The position numbers and the translations under genes were made by a program. Shown in pieces: positions 1 through 7,105 of a DNA stretch of 31,444 nt. The notes under the pieces are model-generated. The model had not been told where the DNA came from. It searched no databases and saw only the letters and a list, made by a program, of their open reading frames with translations. Origin of the DNA: CAYVQU01 sp964453155 (GTDB lineage Bacteria; Chloroflexota; Anaerolineae; Anaerolineales; UBA11858); contig CAYVQU010000049.1 of the NCBI GenBank assembly GCA_964453155.1, positions 1 to 31,444 of the forward strand, written 5' to 3'. Each line of letters starts with the position of its first letter. The stretch's first letter is position 1.

Positions 1-49
1 TTAATGTCCTTTTTGACACTTATTTGTCTACTTATTTCTGAACCATCCC
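1..49. repeat. Left copy of a 49-bp terminal inverted repeat
   Basis: These 49 bases are the exact reverse complement of 31391-31439. The match stops at base 50 (A here, while G would be needed). Read from the window interior outward, the repeat begins GGGATGGTTCAG and contains AAATAAGT twice with a 12-base period, a layout like the subterminal repeats of a transposable element. No transposase lies inside the window, so the element body, if there is one, would lie outside it. Confidence 0.85.
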
Positions 50-133
50 AAATATTTCTATAAAAATCTTTCCGCGTTTATCTGCGCTCGGCCGCGGCCA
101 AAGATTGAATCGACCTCGTTGTTGGGATTTGTG

Positions 134-162
134 TTGACAATAATAAATATATTTGATATATT
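134..162 (+). promoter_or_regulatory. Sigma-70-type promoter for the small peptide and SPFH gene
   Basis: A consensus -35 TTGACA (134-139), a 17-base spacer and a -10 TATATT (157-162) lie about 45 bases before the first start codon. A near-palindrome, TTGATATATTCAA (153-165), overlaps the -10 element and could be an operator. The surrounding 140-180 stretch is very AT-rich. Confidence 0.75.
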
Positions 163-206
163 CAATATATACATAAATAGGCAATCACTTAGAAAGGAGA
201 AAAATC

Positions 207-290
207 ATGTTGGTAGTTTACGGTTTCTTATTTTTGGTCTTCACCTTTGTCTTTCTGTGCTTTGTCTGTAACCAGATATGGCAGTCATAG
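207..290 (+). CDS. 27-residue single-pass membrane peptide
   Basis: A short reading frame runs from ATG at 207 to TAG at 288-290. A strong Shine-Dalgarno sequence, AGAAAGGAG, sits eight bases upstream. The peptide is almost wholly hydrophobic up to residue 21 (MLVVYGFLFLVFTFVFLCFV) and ends in a short polar tail, CNQIWQS, as expected for one membrane helix. It lies 40 bases upstream of the SPFH gene, which has its own good ribosome site, and both follow the promoter at 134-162, so they are probably co-transcribed. I do not recognise a family. It could be a small partner of the neighbouring membrane protein or a leader peptide. Its reality rests on the ribosome site and composition only. Confidence 0.6.
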   Translation: MLVVYGFLFLVFTFVFLCFVCNQIWQS

Positions 291-330
291 CAATTAGGAG
301 TAATTACGTTTCAGAACCAAGAGGAGAAAA

Positions 331-1110
331 ATGGAACGGATACTGACTGACATTCTCAATAATCTCGCTACCGGGAGTTGGCTCATTGCTTTGATCTGGG
401 CTGGGATCTTAACCATCGGCATCGGCGGGCTTTATTGCACTTGTTTCGTTAAGGTTCCTGCCAACCAGATTGCGGTGGTCTATGATCAAAAACGAGATGA
501 ATTTTCCGGATTTTTGCAACCGGGACGTTACTTGCTAATTCCGGGTGTTGAGAAAGTTTCGGGCTGGATTTCAACTGCGCAAAATTCGGCTACTGGCACT
601 TGCCAGGTCCGCACCGTTGATGGTCAGCTGGTTTCTTTAGCCTGGATGATCCACTACAGCCTGGACCCCACCGCGATCGGTCCCGGTTTACGCCCCGCGA
701 TGGCGCCTATCTTAACCTCCGATCCGCTCAAAATGGTCCGATCTTATATCAATGTTTGCCTGCAAAAAGAAGCTGAGCGGCTCACCTGGCACAACCTGCG
801 ACAAGGGAACCTGCACCAGCGCCTCAAATGTCAGGCCGCCAACAAAGTCGCGGGATGTTTAGGCCTATATGGTATTCGGGTTGACAAAATTGCAGTAAAA
901 ACGATCCGCCGAATGAATATCATTCCCGGTAAAGTGGCACCGCAACCACCGGTGGCAGCCAACGCCACTGATCCCGAAAAAGAACAGCCGACACCGCGCC
1001 TTGATGCTGATCAGAATGAGGCCAACGCCTATTATGAATCGATGGCCCGGGAAGTCAGTTGCCAGATCAATAATCAACCTGATTCTGCTCTGGGTAAACT
1101 GGTAATCTGA
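331..1110 (+). CDS. Membrane-anchored SPFH/band-7 domain protein
   Basis: This 259-residue protein has one N-terminal membrane segment (about residues 17-38) followed by the typical start of a band-7 domain (VPANQIAVVYD, then GFLQPGRYLLIPGVEKV). SPFH proteins form oligomeric membrane scaffolds; what this one organises cannot be read from the sequence. It is short for a flotillin-like protein, and it replaces the usual long coiled coil with a polar tail from about residue 200 rich in Pro, Asp, Glu and Asn. The start is supported by GAGGAG seven bases upstream. It follows a tiny membrane-peptide gene by 40 bases and ends 17 bases before a strong intrinsic terminator, so the two form a closed transcription unit. 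The family assignment is good; the function is unknown. Confidence 0.75.
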   Translation: MERILTDILNNLATGSWLIALIWAGILTIGIGGLYCTCFVKVPANQIAVVYDQKRDEFSGFLQPGRYLLIPGVEKVSGWISTAQNSATGTCQVRTVDGQLVSLAWMIHYSLDPTAIGPGLRPAMAPILTSDPLKMVRSYINVCLQKEAERLTWHNLRQGNLHQRLKCQAANKVAGCLGLYGIRVDKIAVKTIRRMNIIPGKVAPQPPVAANATDPEKEQPTPRLDADQNEANAYYESMAREVSCQINNQPDSALGKLVI

Positions 1111-1127
1111 TCCAGTTTATCCGCTAG

Positions 1128-1171
1128 AACATCCCCGAGGAATGCCTTCCCCTCGGGGATGTTTTTGATTT
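1128..1171 (+). terminator. Rho-independent terminator of the SPFH unit
   Basis: A perfect 13-bp stem (AACATCCCCGAGG at 1128-1140 with CCTCGGGGATGTT at 1151-1163) closes a 10-base loop and is followed by TTTGATTTTT. It begins 17 bases after the SPFH stop codon. Confidence 0.9.
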
Positions 1172-1221
1172 TTGAATGCGCGGCACCTCTTGCCGGGGCT
1201 ATGCCTAAAAGTAGACTTTCC

Positions 1222-1250
1222 TTGTCGGAATATTGGTTTACGAGTAAAAT
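1222..1250 (+). promoter_or_regulatory. Probable promoter of the nurA-herA operon
   Basis: TTGTCG (1222-1227), a 17-base spacer and TAAAAT (1245-1250) place transcription initiation near 1257, upstream of the palindrome at 1278-1308 and of the chosen nurA start at 1335. Confidence 0.55.
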
Positions 1251-1277
1251 AGAAACAAGTGTTCTATTCAAGAGATG

Positions 1278-1308
1278 GGAACCCGGTTTCAGCGAGAAAC
1301 CGGGTTCC
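1278..1308. repeat. Palindromic intergenic repeat, GGAACCCGGTTTC type
   Basis: Two perfect 13-bp arms (1278-1290 and 1296-1308) flank a 5-base loop. The downstream flank CTGGATAATCT resembles the flank of the palindrome at 13544-13588 (CTGGATGATCT), so the two look like members of one dispersed family. The element lies in the probable 5' leader of nurA and can be misread as coding sequence. Confidence 0.8.
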
Positions 1309-1334
1309 TGGATAATCTTTCTCAGGGGCTAGCC

Positions 1335-2525
1335 ATGTCCTTAGATTTTCAACAAGTCAGACGTCAGGTGATCGAAATGGGGGAGCAAGCGCCCAGTCGA
1401 GCCAAAGCGCTCCGCGAAAAACGCCAGGAAGCCCAGGCTGTACTCGCTGAATATGCGACCGAAATGAGCGCGCTGCAAGCTAAAGTTGAGTCTGCAATTA
1501 GTGCGAATTCCAATCTCCGCTGCGCGATCCCTACCAATGAGTCCCTCAGTTTTCGGGGTTCAACGCCCCCGTCCCCAGACCAGGTCACCATTTTGGCTGC
1601 CGATGGTTCCCAGATCAACCCCGATCGCCATGCCGCCGTCGATTATTGTTTGGTTAATGTTGGTGCTATCCAAATGCAGCCTGGGGATCCTGCTCCACCC
1701 ATCACCGAAGTTCGGACCCAATTGTATTTCGATGAGCAGATGTATACGGCCACCGGACGTCTCACTGAGCGCATGGTGGCCTTGCTGCGGGATTTACGGG
1801 AGCGAGTTTTGCTGGCCGATTTGGCCCAAAATGTCGATCCCCCCTTGATCACGTTAACCGATGGTCCCTTGGAATTGTGGGTGGGCCGCGAAGGTGATCT
1901 CGAAGCCCGCGAATTCGAGCGGAAATTCAAAGATTATCTGCACGCCTTACGGGTGTTGCATAATAGCGGCGCTTCCACCGCCGGTTACATCGACCGGCCG
2001 CGCGGTGATCTACTCGTCCGTTTACTCGAAATTGCCAAACTTCCCCAGGATCAACTTGACTGGGCGGGGCGCGACTATCGCCCGTTTTTAGGGGTGACCG
2101 ATGCCGATTTGTTTCTGAATTTCCTCGGTCCCGGCGAACGTTCCGCAATATTCCAAATTCAATCCCGCAATGCCCACCAGTACACTGCCGAGTTGGCCCT
2201 GCACTTCTTCTATCTCAATGTTGGGCGGGATGCCGATCATCCTTACCCGGTGCGGGTTGAGATTCCGGCCTGGGTCGCGGCTAATTCAACAATGCTCAAC
2301 GACTTGCATGCCGTTCTCATTGACCAGTGTAGGATTCTCGGCACTCGCACCTATCCCTACCTGTTACATCGTTCCCATGAAGTCGCGGTTGTCACCCAAG
2401 ATGAAAAACGCCAAGTTGAGAACATGATCGCCCTGGAAATGCGCCGCCGAAACATCCCTATCGATGAGGGCTCCCATAAGCAAGCGACGAAAGACCTGAC
2501 TGGCCGTACGAGGAGGTCATCATGA
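1335..2525 (+). CDS. nurA: NurA-domain DNA-end nuclease
   Basis: NurA is a manganese-dependent 5'-3' nuclease that works with the HerA translocase on DNA ends. Signs here (396-residue numbering) are an N-terminal coiled coil (about 10-55), the acidic motif ADGSQ with Asp90, and a second acidic motif TDGPLELW with Asp176. The C-terminal segment around HEVAVVTQDEK also fits the family. An ATG 60 bases upstream (1275) is in frame, but it would translate the palindrome at 1278-1308. ATG 1335 has AGGGG nine bases upstream and begins MSLDFQQ, so it is preferred. The gene overlaps the following GNAT gene by four bases (ATGA) and heads an operon ending in herA. The nuclease call is strong; its exact role in this organism is inferred from family and neighbours. 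Confidence 0.9.
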   Translation: MSLDFQQVRRQVIEMGEQAPSRAKALREKRQEAQAVLAEYATEMSALQAKVESAISANSNLRCAIPTNESLSFRGSTPPSPDQVTILAADGSQINPDRHAAVDYCLVNVGAIQMQPGDPAPPITEVRTQLYFDEQMYTATGRLTERMVALLRDLRERVLLADLAQNVDPPLITLTDGPLELWVGREGDLEAREFERKFKDYLHALRVLHNSGASTAGYIDRPRGDLLVRLLEIAKLPQDQLDWAGRDYRPFLGVTDADLFLNFLGPGERSAIFQIQSRNAHQYTAELALHFFYLNVGRDADHPYPVRVEIPAWVAANSTMLNDLHAVLIDQCRILGTRTYPYLLHRSHEVAVVTQDEKRQVENMIALEMRRRNIPIDEGSHKQATKDLTGRTRRSS

Positions 2526-3055
2526 CCGATATGTTAGCCCGGCTGTATAATTTACCTCCGGTTCACCCCTTAATTACAAAACTTGACAAAGAAGAGATCG
2601 TAATTCGCCGACCACATCCGGCCGAATCGAAGATCATCACATCCTGGGTTCGCCACCATTTCAGTGAACGTTGGGCCGGTGAATGCCGGGGGGCGATCGA
2701 ACATCGTCCGCCTGCCAGTTATATTGCCACTGAATTGCAACCGATCACCGAACCATCTGATGATCCCTACAACTTGCCCCCTGAAAAGTTGATCGGTTTT
2801 GCCTGTTACGATATAGTTGCCAAAGGAATGTTTGGGCCCGTCGGGGTCCTCCCCGAGTATCGCGGGCGGCAAATTGGTAAGGTACTTTTGCTTGCCTGTC
2901 TGCACGCGATGGCCGACGATGGCTATGGTTACGCGGTAATTCCCTGGGTGACTTCGACCGAATTCTATGAAAAGACTGTTGATGCCACTGTAATCGCTGA
3001 TTCTCAACCAGGGGTCTTCCGCGGACCCCTGTTAGGAACTGACGAAGGAAATTGA
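2522..3055 (+). CDS. GNAT-family N-acetyltransferase inside the nurA-herA operon
   Basis: This 177-residue protein has the acetyl-CoA pyrophosphate-binding motif of GNAT enzymes (GVLPEYRGRQIGKVLL, about residues 107-122). Before it is the usual central strand (LIGFACYDIV), and after it comes the motif-B-like segment with WVTSTEFYEK. The substrate is unknown. The start overlaps the nurA stop (ATGA), with a strong GAGGAGG site just upstream, so translation is probably coupled. The next gene begins one base after the stop. Placement between a nuclease and its motor suggests it may acetylate one of the operon proteins, or simply be a long-standing hitch-hiker; only the fold is supported by the sequence. 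Confidence 0.8.
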   Translation: MTDMLARLYNLPPVHPLITKLDKEEIVIRRPHPAESKIITSWVRHHFSERWAGECRGAIEHRPPASYIATELQPITEPSDDPYNLPPEKLIGFACYDIVAKGMFGPVGVLPEYRGRQIGKVLLLACLHAMADDGYGYAVIPWVTSTEFYEKTVDATVIADSQPGVFRGPLLGTDEGN

Positions 3056-3056
3056 T

Positions 3057-3665
3057 ATGACTGATCGCTTTGAAATTGGCCGTTTGCTCCGGGCTGGCAC
3101 TACCGGATTTGTAGTGGGGTGCCGCGTTTCCCAAATCGATTCTCCCTTATTTGGTGGTTTGGTTCGGGCCCCCCTCGGAGATGACTACCAGGTTTATGGC
3201 ATTATCCACGACATCCACATTGATGATGATGGCATCGTCCGCCAACTGGTTACCGCCGACAACGTTGATGATGCCGTCATCGCCGACAACCGCGTCAATC
3301 GCAATGTTCCGGTCGAAATCAGCGTTCTGACCGTTGGGTATCAGGAGAATGGGATAATTAAACATTTGTTACCCCCCCGTCCCCCACTCAGTTTAGATGT
3401 CATTTATCAGTGTGGTGGTGAAGAACTTCGGTCGTTCACATCTGCTGGCCGTTTTGGTTATTTCCGGCATATTTTACGGTCGAAAGAAGCCCCTATTGGC
3501 GAATTATTAGCCGCCCACTTAGAACAAGCCAACGCGGCGCATTTAGAGAATAAAAATCCCGAGTGGAATCAAACAGCAACTCAAGAATTAATCACCTTAC
3601 TTCGTGATGACTACCATACCCTAATGGCTGTTTTAGGGGCACTTGGAGACGCGATAACTTTGTGA
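3057..3665 (+). CDS. Stand-alone HAS-barrel-like protein, HerA-associated
   Basis: A 202-residue protein with no catalytic motif that I can see. Its first 110 residues line up with the N-terminal HAS-barrel of the HerA encoded next door: IGRLLRAG against IGYIVGGG, VYGIIHDI against FYGLVTDI, and VEISVLTVGY against LEVLPALMYD. In HerA that barrel lies ahead of the ATPase core and contacts partners such as NurA. The C-terminal third is helical and polar (about 145-200). It starts one base after the GNAT stop with GAAGGA upstream, and ends 36 bases before herA. I infer an accessory or adaptor subunit of the HerA-NurA machine. The similarity was judged by eye and the function is unproven. Confidence 0.65.
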   Translation: MTDRFEIGRLLRAGTTGFVVGCRVSQIDSPLFGGLVRAPLGDDYQVYGIIHDIHIDDDGIVRQLVTADNVDDAVIADNRVNRNVPVEISVLTVGYQENGIIKHLLPPRPPLSLDVIYQCGGEELRSFTSAGRFGYFRHILRSKEAPIGELLAAHLEQANAAHLENKNPEWNQTATQELITLLRDDYHTLMAVLGALGDAITL

Positions 3666-3701
3666 ACCTTAGTGTTCTTTGTGGTTTATATCGAGGCAAT
3701 T

Positions 3702-5408
3702 ATGGAAAATCGTAAATCAATCGGCTATATCGTGGGGGGCGGACTAAAAGAAAGTTTTCGCGTTCGCCTGGAAGTCCCTGCCAATGAAGTTCAAGAAGGC
3801 GCGTTTGTTGTAGTGCAAAATTTGCCCTGGCATTTTTATGGCCTGGTGACAGATATTCAACTCGGGGCCACCGATCCGCGGTTTGCCGACGAGCAAAGTG
3901 CAGACCGGTTTCCCCCTGAAATTGCCCAGATGCTCCATGGTCAAACGCTCTACACCAATTTAGAAGTCCTCCCGGCTCTGATGTACGATATTGGGCCCGA
4001 TCCAGCTACCCCCGAGTATCGCCGCTGGATTTCTGTCATCGATGCGGGGTTGCGAGATGCGCCGCGGCCGCTGCCCGTTAAAACCGTACCGCCCCACCAT
4101 TCCAAAGTCTCTCTGGCCAACGAGGGCGATATCGCCGAAATCTTTGGTAAAGATGAAAAAGGCAATTTCGTCATCGGTGAAACTCGCGAGCAAGGTCATC
4201 CAGTCCGCATTAATTTGGCCAAATTCGTCCAGCGTTCCTCGGGTATTTTTGGGGCCACCGGGACTGGAAAATCTTTCCTGACTCGTCTCGTTCTGGCTGG
4301 GTTGATCCACTACAACGCGGCTTCGATTTTGGTCTTCGATATGCACAACGAATACGGCCTGGATGATACGGCTTCCGACACGGGTGAGCGCGTGATTGGG
4401 TTGAAAACCAAATTCTCATCCCGCGTCCGGGTGGTCGGATTGGGCGGCGGCAGCCAGATTCGGGGCCAAATCCCCGATTTCAACCTCGAAATCGCCATGA
4501 AAGATATTCGTCCCGCGGATGTTGAGCTTTTAGCGCGCGAATTAAATCTGCGCGATACCACTTCCACGACTTTGGATGCCCTGGTCAACTCTTTTGGCCC
4601 CGAGAACTGGTTCCAAACTTTCCGAGAAATGAAAGTCGGCTCATTCATCGAAGGGGATGATGGTAAGCGCATCCCGGCCCCTGATAGTGTGGCCGCCTGG
4701 GCCAATAGCGAGGGCGTCAATACTATGGCAGCCGAGGGCTTGCATAACAAACTCCGGCGGCTGTTCAACAAATCTTACATCGTTGATAAACCCGCCAGCG
4801 ATGGGATCAGTGAGATCATAAAGGCACTGGATGCCGGGCAGCATGTGGTTTTGTCCTTTGGTAAATTCGAGAGCGACCTCGATTATTTGCTGGTAGCCAA
4901 TTTGCTCAGTCGCCATATTCGCGACACCTGGGAGTCCCGCACGAACGAGTTCCGCACCTCGGGTCAGAATGAACCGCGGCAGCTGATTGTGGTGGTCGAA
5001 GAGGCCCATAAATTACTCAACCGCGAGATGGCTTCCCAAACTACCTTCAGTACTATCGCCCGTGAGATGCGCAAATACTATGTGACTCTGCTTATCATAG
5101 ACCAGCGGCCCTCCCAAATCTACGATGAAGTCATGTCGCAATTGGGCACCCGCATTTCCGGTTGGTTGGGCGATGACGACGATATTCGGGCCGTCCTTTC
5201 GGGTCTTTCGGGCCGCGAAGCCCTCCGGGGAATGTTGGCCCGGCTGCAACCCAAAGAAGAAGTTTTGCTCTTGGGGTGGGGAGTCCCAATGCCGCTGCCA
5301 GTCCGTTCTCGCCGGTATAATGATGATTTCTGGGCTGAACTATTGGGGAAGAAAAAGTCTCAAAAAGAATATGATCCCGACCAGGAGTTACGGGATTTGG
5401 GGTTCTAA
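3702..5408 (+). CDS. herA: HerA-type hexameric DNA translocase ATPase
   Basis: HerA is a FtsK-like P-loop ATPase that forms a ring, pumps double-stranded DNA and delivers it to NurA. In the 568-residue product the order is a HAS-barrel (about 1-100), Walker A GATGTGKS (184-191), Walker B LIVVVEEAH (428-436), and a conserved TRISGWLGD segment whose Arg484 is a candidate arginine finger. The C-terminus carries the usual short extension. A GTG 30 bases upstream is in frame, but ATG 3702 has GAGG five bases upstream and starts directly with the barrel (MENRKSIGYI). It is the last gene of the operon. Length and motifs are normal for the family and no damage is visible. Confidence 0.92.
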   Translation: MENRKSIGYIVGGGLKESFRVRLEVPANEVQEGAFVVVQNLPWHFYGLVTDIQLGATDPRFADEQSADRFPPEIAQMLHGQTLYTNLEVLPALMYDIGPDPATPEYRRWISVIDAGLRDAPRPLPVKTVPPHHSKVSLANEGDIAEIFGKDEKGNFVIGETREQGHPVRINLAKFVQRSSGIFGATGTGKSFLTRLVLAGLIHYNAASILVFDMHNEYGLDDTASDTGERVIGLKTKFSSRVRVVGLGGGSQIRGQIPDFNLEIAMKDIRPADVELLARELNLRDTTSTTLDALVNSFGPENWFQTFREMKVGSFIEGDDGKRIPAPDSVAAWANSEGVNTMAAEGLHNKLRRLFNKSYIVDKPASDGISEIIKALDAGQHVVLSFGKFESDLDYLLVANLLSRHIRDTWESRTNEFRTSGQNEPRQLIVVVEEAHKLLNREMASQTTFSTIAREMRKYYVTLLIIDQRPSQIYDEVMSQLGTRISGWLGDDDDIRAVLSGLSGREALRGMLARLQPKEEVLLLGWGVPMPLPVRSRRYNDDFWAELLGKKKSQKEYDPDQELRDLGF

Positions 5409-5433
5409 TTTTTAAGAAAAAAAATAAGAACCT

Positions 5434-5486
5434 CCGCGAATAACGCTATATAAATTAAAATTCGTGTCAATTAGCGTTATTCGCGG
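5434..5486. repeat. Long palindromic intergenic repeat, CCGCGAAT type
   Basis: Perfect 15-bp arms (CCGCGAATAACGCTA at 5434-5448 and its complement at 5472-5486) enclose 23 AT-rich bases. Similar CCGCGAATT-ended elements occur at 19506-19560 and, degenerate, at 28031-28125. It may also act as the 3' hairpin of the herA message, although no clean T-run follows. Confidence 0.8.
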
Positions 5487-5545
5487 TTTGTTGTTAAAAT
5501 GAATACGCTTTCTCTTTGCATTAAAATATCTCCAAACCATAACTT

Positions 5546-6952
5546 ATGAATAAGCAAATTAAAAAAGCCACCACAGCCCTGGAAAAAAGTGCCCCAGCCG
5601 CTCAAGCCAACCCTTATCGGCCGGAGTATCACTTTCTCCCGCCCGCCAATTGGATGAACGACCCCAACGGGACCATTTTCTATAACGGCGAATTTCATCT
5701 TTTTTACCAACTCAATCCTTACAAACCGAAATGGGGCCGCATCCATTGGGGGCACGCCAAGAGTAATGATCTGGTTACCTGGGAACACTTACCCCTCGCC
5801 CTCGCGCCCGATCCCGGCCCAAAAGAACTCCATTGTTTCTCAGGTTGTTGTGTCATCGCCGATGATGGCACGCCCACTATCTTCTACACCAGCATCAGTG
5901 CCAAAAGTTTTGCAGCGGCGGTCAGCCGGCAGGCGGAGCAATGGGTGGCCACCAGCGACGCTGATATGCTCATTTGGAAAAAACACCACGCCAATCCCAT
6001 CTTGAGTGAGGCCCAGCATCATCCCGAAAATCCACCGCGCCATTGGCGTGATCCTTATATTTGGAAAGAAGGAGAAATCTGGTATATGGTTCTCGGTGGC
6101 CAGCAGCCGGGCGAGAAATTTGGGAGCATCTATCTTTATCAATCGGAGGATCTCAAACAGTGGGATTATGTCGGAATTCTTGCTAAAGGCCGCGAAATCG
6201 AGTGCAAATCTTGGGAGTGCCCCAATTATTTCCGCCTAGGAGATAATTATGTGCTCCTGGTGGCCCCTTTCCAGCAGGTAATTTATTCAATTGGCGAATT
6301 TAAAGATCACCAGCACAGGGGCACCGCATGGTTCACTTTTGATCACGGCAAAGATTTCTATGCCACCAACACCTATGTTGATGACCAGGGCCGCACGATC
6401 GTGGTCGGCTGGATTAAAGCGGATGGTAAGGGCGACTGGGCCGGGTGTTTGAGCCTGCCGCGCGTCGTATCCTTGGATGCGGATGACCGGCTAAAAATCC
6501 ACCCCCTACCTGAACTGGAACAGCTCCGCACCAAACATATCCATCTCCACCGAAAACTCACCGAACCGACAGCCATGGCCGGAACAGCCCCCTATTTTGG
6601 GGAATGTGTTGAAATCGTAGCTGAATTTGAGTTAGATGCTGCGGATTCGGTCGGATTTATATTGAGCGATGATGAAGATGAGTACCCGATCCGGTTCGAT
6701 TTTGAAACCAATACCCTCCAGGCGCTTTCAGAGCAAGCTCAATTGGAATTTAGGGGGGACCCCGGCCAATTGAAACTCCACATCTTCATCGATAAATCCG
6801 TGATCGAGATCTTCGTCAATGAGTGCGAAACCTTTACCACTACTTTCCATCCCATTTTAGGTGAAAATAATGCTCTCAAAATCGCCCCCTTCTTTGCCAA
6901 CGCGCAAGGCACAATTACCCTTGATTTTTGGACGATGAAAAGTGTTTGGTAG
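5546..6952 (+). CDS. Intracellular GH32 beta-fructofuranosidase
   Basis: This glycoside hydrolase family 32 enzyme cleaves terminal beta-fructosides such as sucrose, sucrose-6-phosphate or fructo-oligosaccharides. All three catalytic motifs of the five-bladed propeller are present: WMNDPNG with nucleophile Asp39, WRDP with Asp169, and ECP with the acid/base Glu224. The C-terminal beta-sandwich is complete (DKSVIEIFVN near residue 415). There is no signal peptide, so the enzyme should be cytoplasmic. The 468-residue length is typical. ATG 5546 lacks an evident ribosome site, and the first 22 residues are low-complexity and may not be conserved. No sugar transporter or regulator is adjacent, so the natural substrate cannot be decided from context. 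Confidence 0.92.
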   Translation: MNKQIKKATTALEKSAPAAQANPYRPEYHFLPPANWMNDPNGTIFYNGEFHLFYQLNPYKPKWGRIHWGHAKSNDLVTWEHLPLALAPDPGPKELHCFSGCCVIADDGTPTIFYTSISAKSFAAAVSRQAEQWVATSDADMLIWKKHHANPILSEAQHHPENPPRHWRDPYIWKEGEIWYMVLGGQQPGEKFGSIYLYQSEDLKQWDYVGILAKGREIECKSWECPNYFRLGDNYVLLVAPFQQVIYSIGEFKDHQHRGTAWFTFDHGKDFYATNTYVDDQGRTIVVGWIKADGKGDWAGCLSLPRVVSLDADDRLKIHPLPELEQLRTKHIHLHRKLTEPTAMAGTAPYFGECVEIVAEFELDAADSVGFILSDDEDEYPIRFDFETNTLQALSEQAQLEFRGDPGQLKLHIFIDKSVIEIFVNECETFTTTFHPILGENNALKIAPFFANAQGTITLDFWTMKSVW

Positions 6953-7024
6953 CTGGTTAGTACGTTGGATAGTTTGTTAGTTGAATACGATCAAACCAAC
7001 CAACAAACCAACGAACCAACTATC
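6952..7024. repeat. Imperfect inverted repeat rich in GTTGG/CCAAC
   Basis: The run of GTT-G motifs at about 6952-6984 is the imperfect complement of the CCAAC-rich run at 6996-7024, with arms of about 30 bases. It directly follows the GH32 stop codon and could form a 3' hairpin. It is low-complexity, so similarity to other loci would not by itself mean common origin. Confidence 0.55.
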
Positions 7025-7105
7025 TCCCGCCCTCAAATCCCCCAATCGCTCCTCCCAATATGTTGTACAATATGAACAATAATTTTCTCGCGAGGAGTTG
7101 TTGTC

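Noticed and set aside
2570..3134. Two long minus-strand frames opposite the GNAT gene
   Set aside because: No ribosome site and no recognisable motif; the plus-strand genes are clearly coding and tightly packed.
5487..5545. A promoter for the GH32 gene
   Set aside because: A TAAAAT at 5522-5527 exists, but no acceptable -35 lies 16-18 bases upstream.
6952..7024. CCAAC-rich repeats as a possible CRISPR remnant
   Set aside because: The units are 4-8 bases and irregular, with no spacers; they form one imperfect hairpin.
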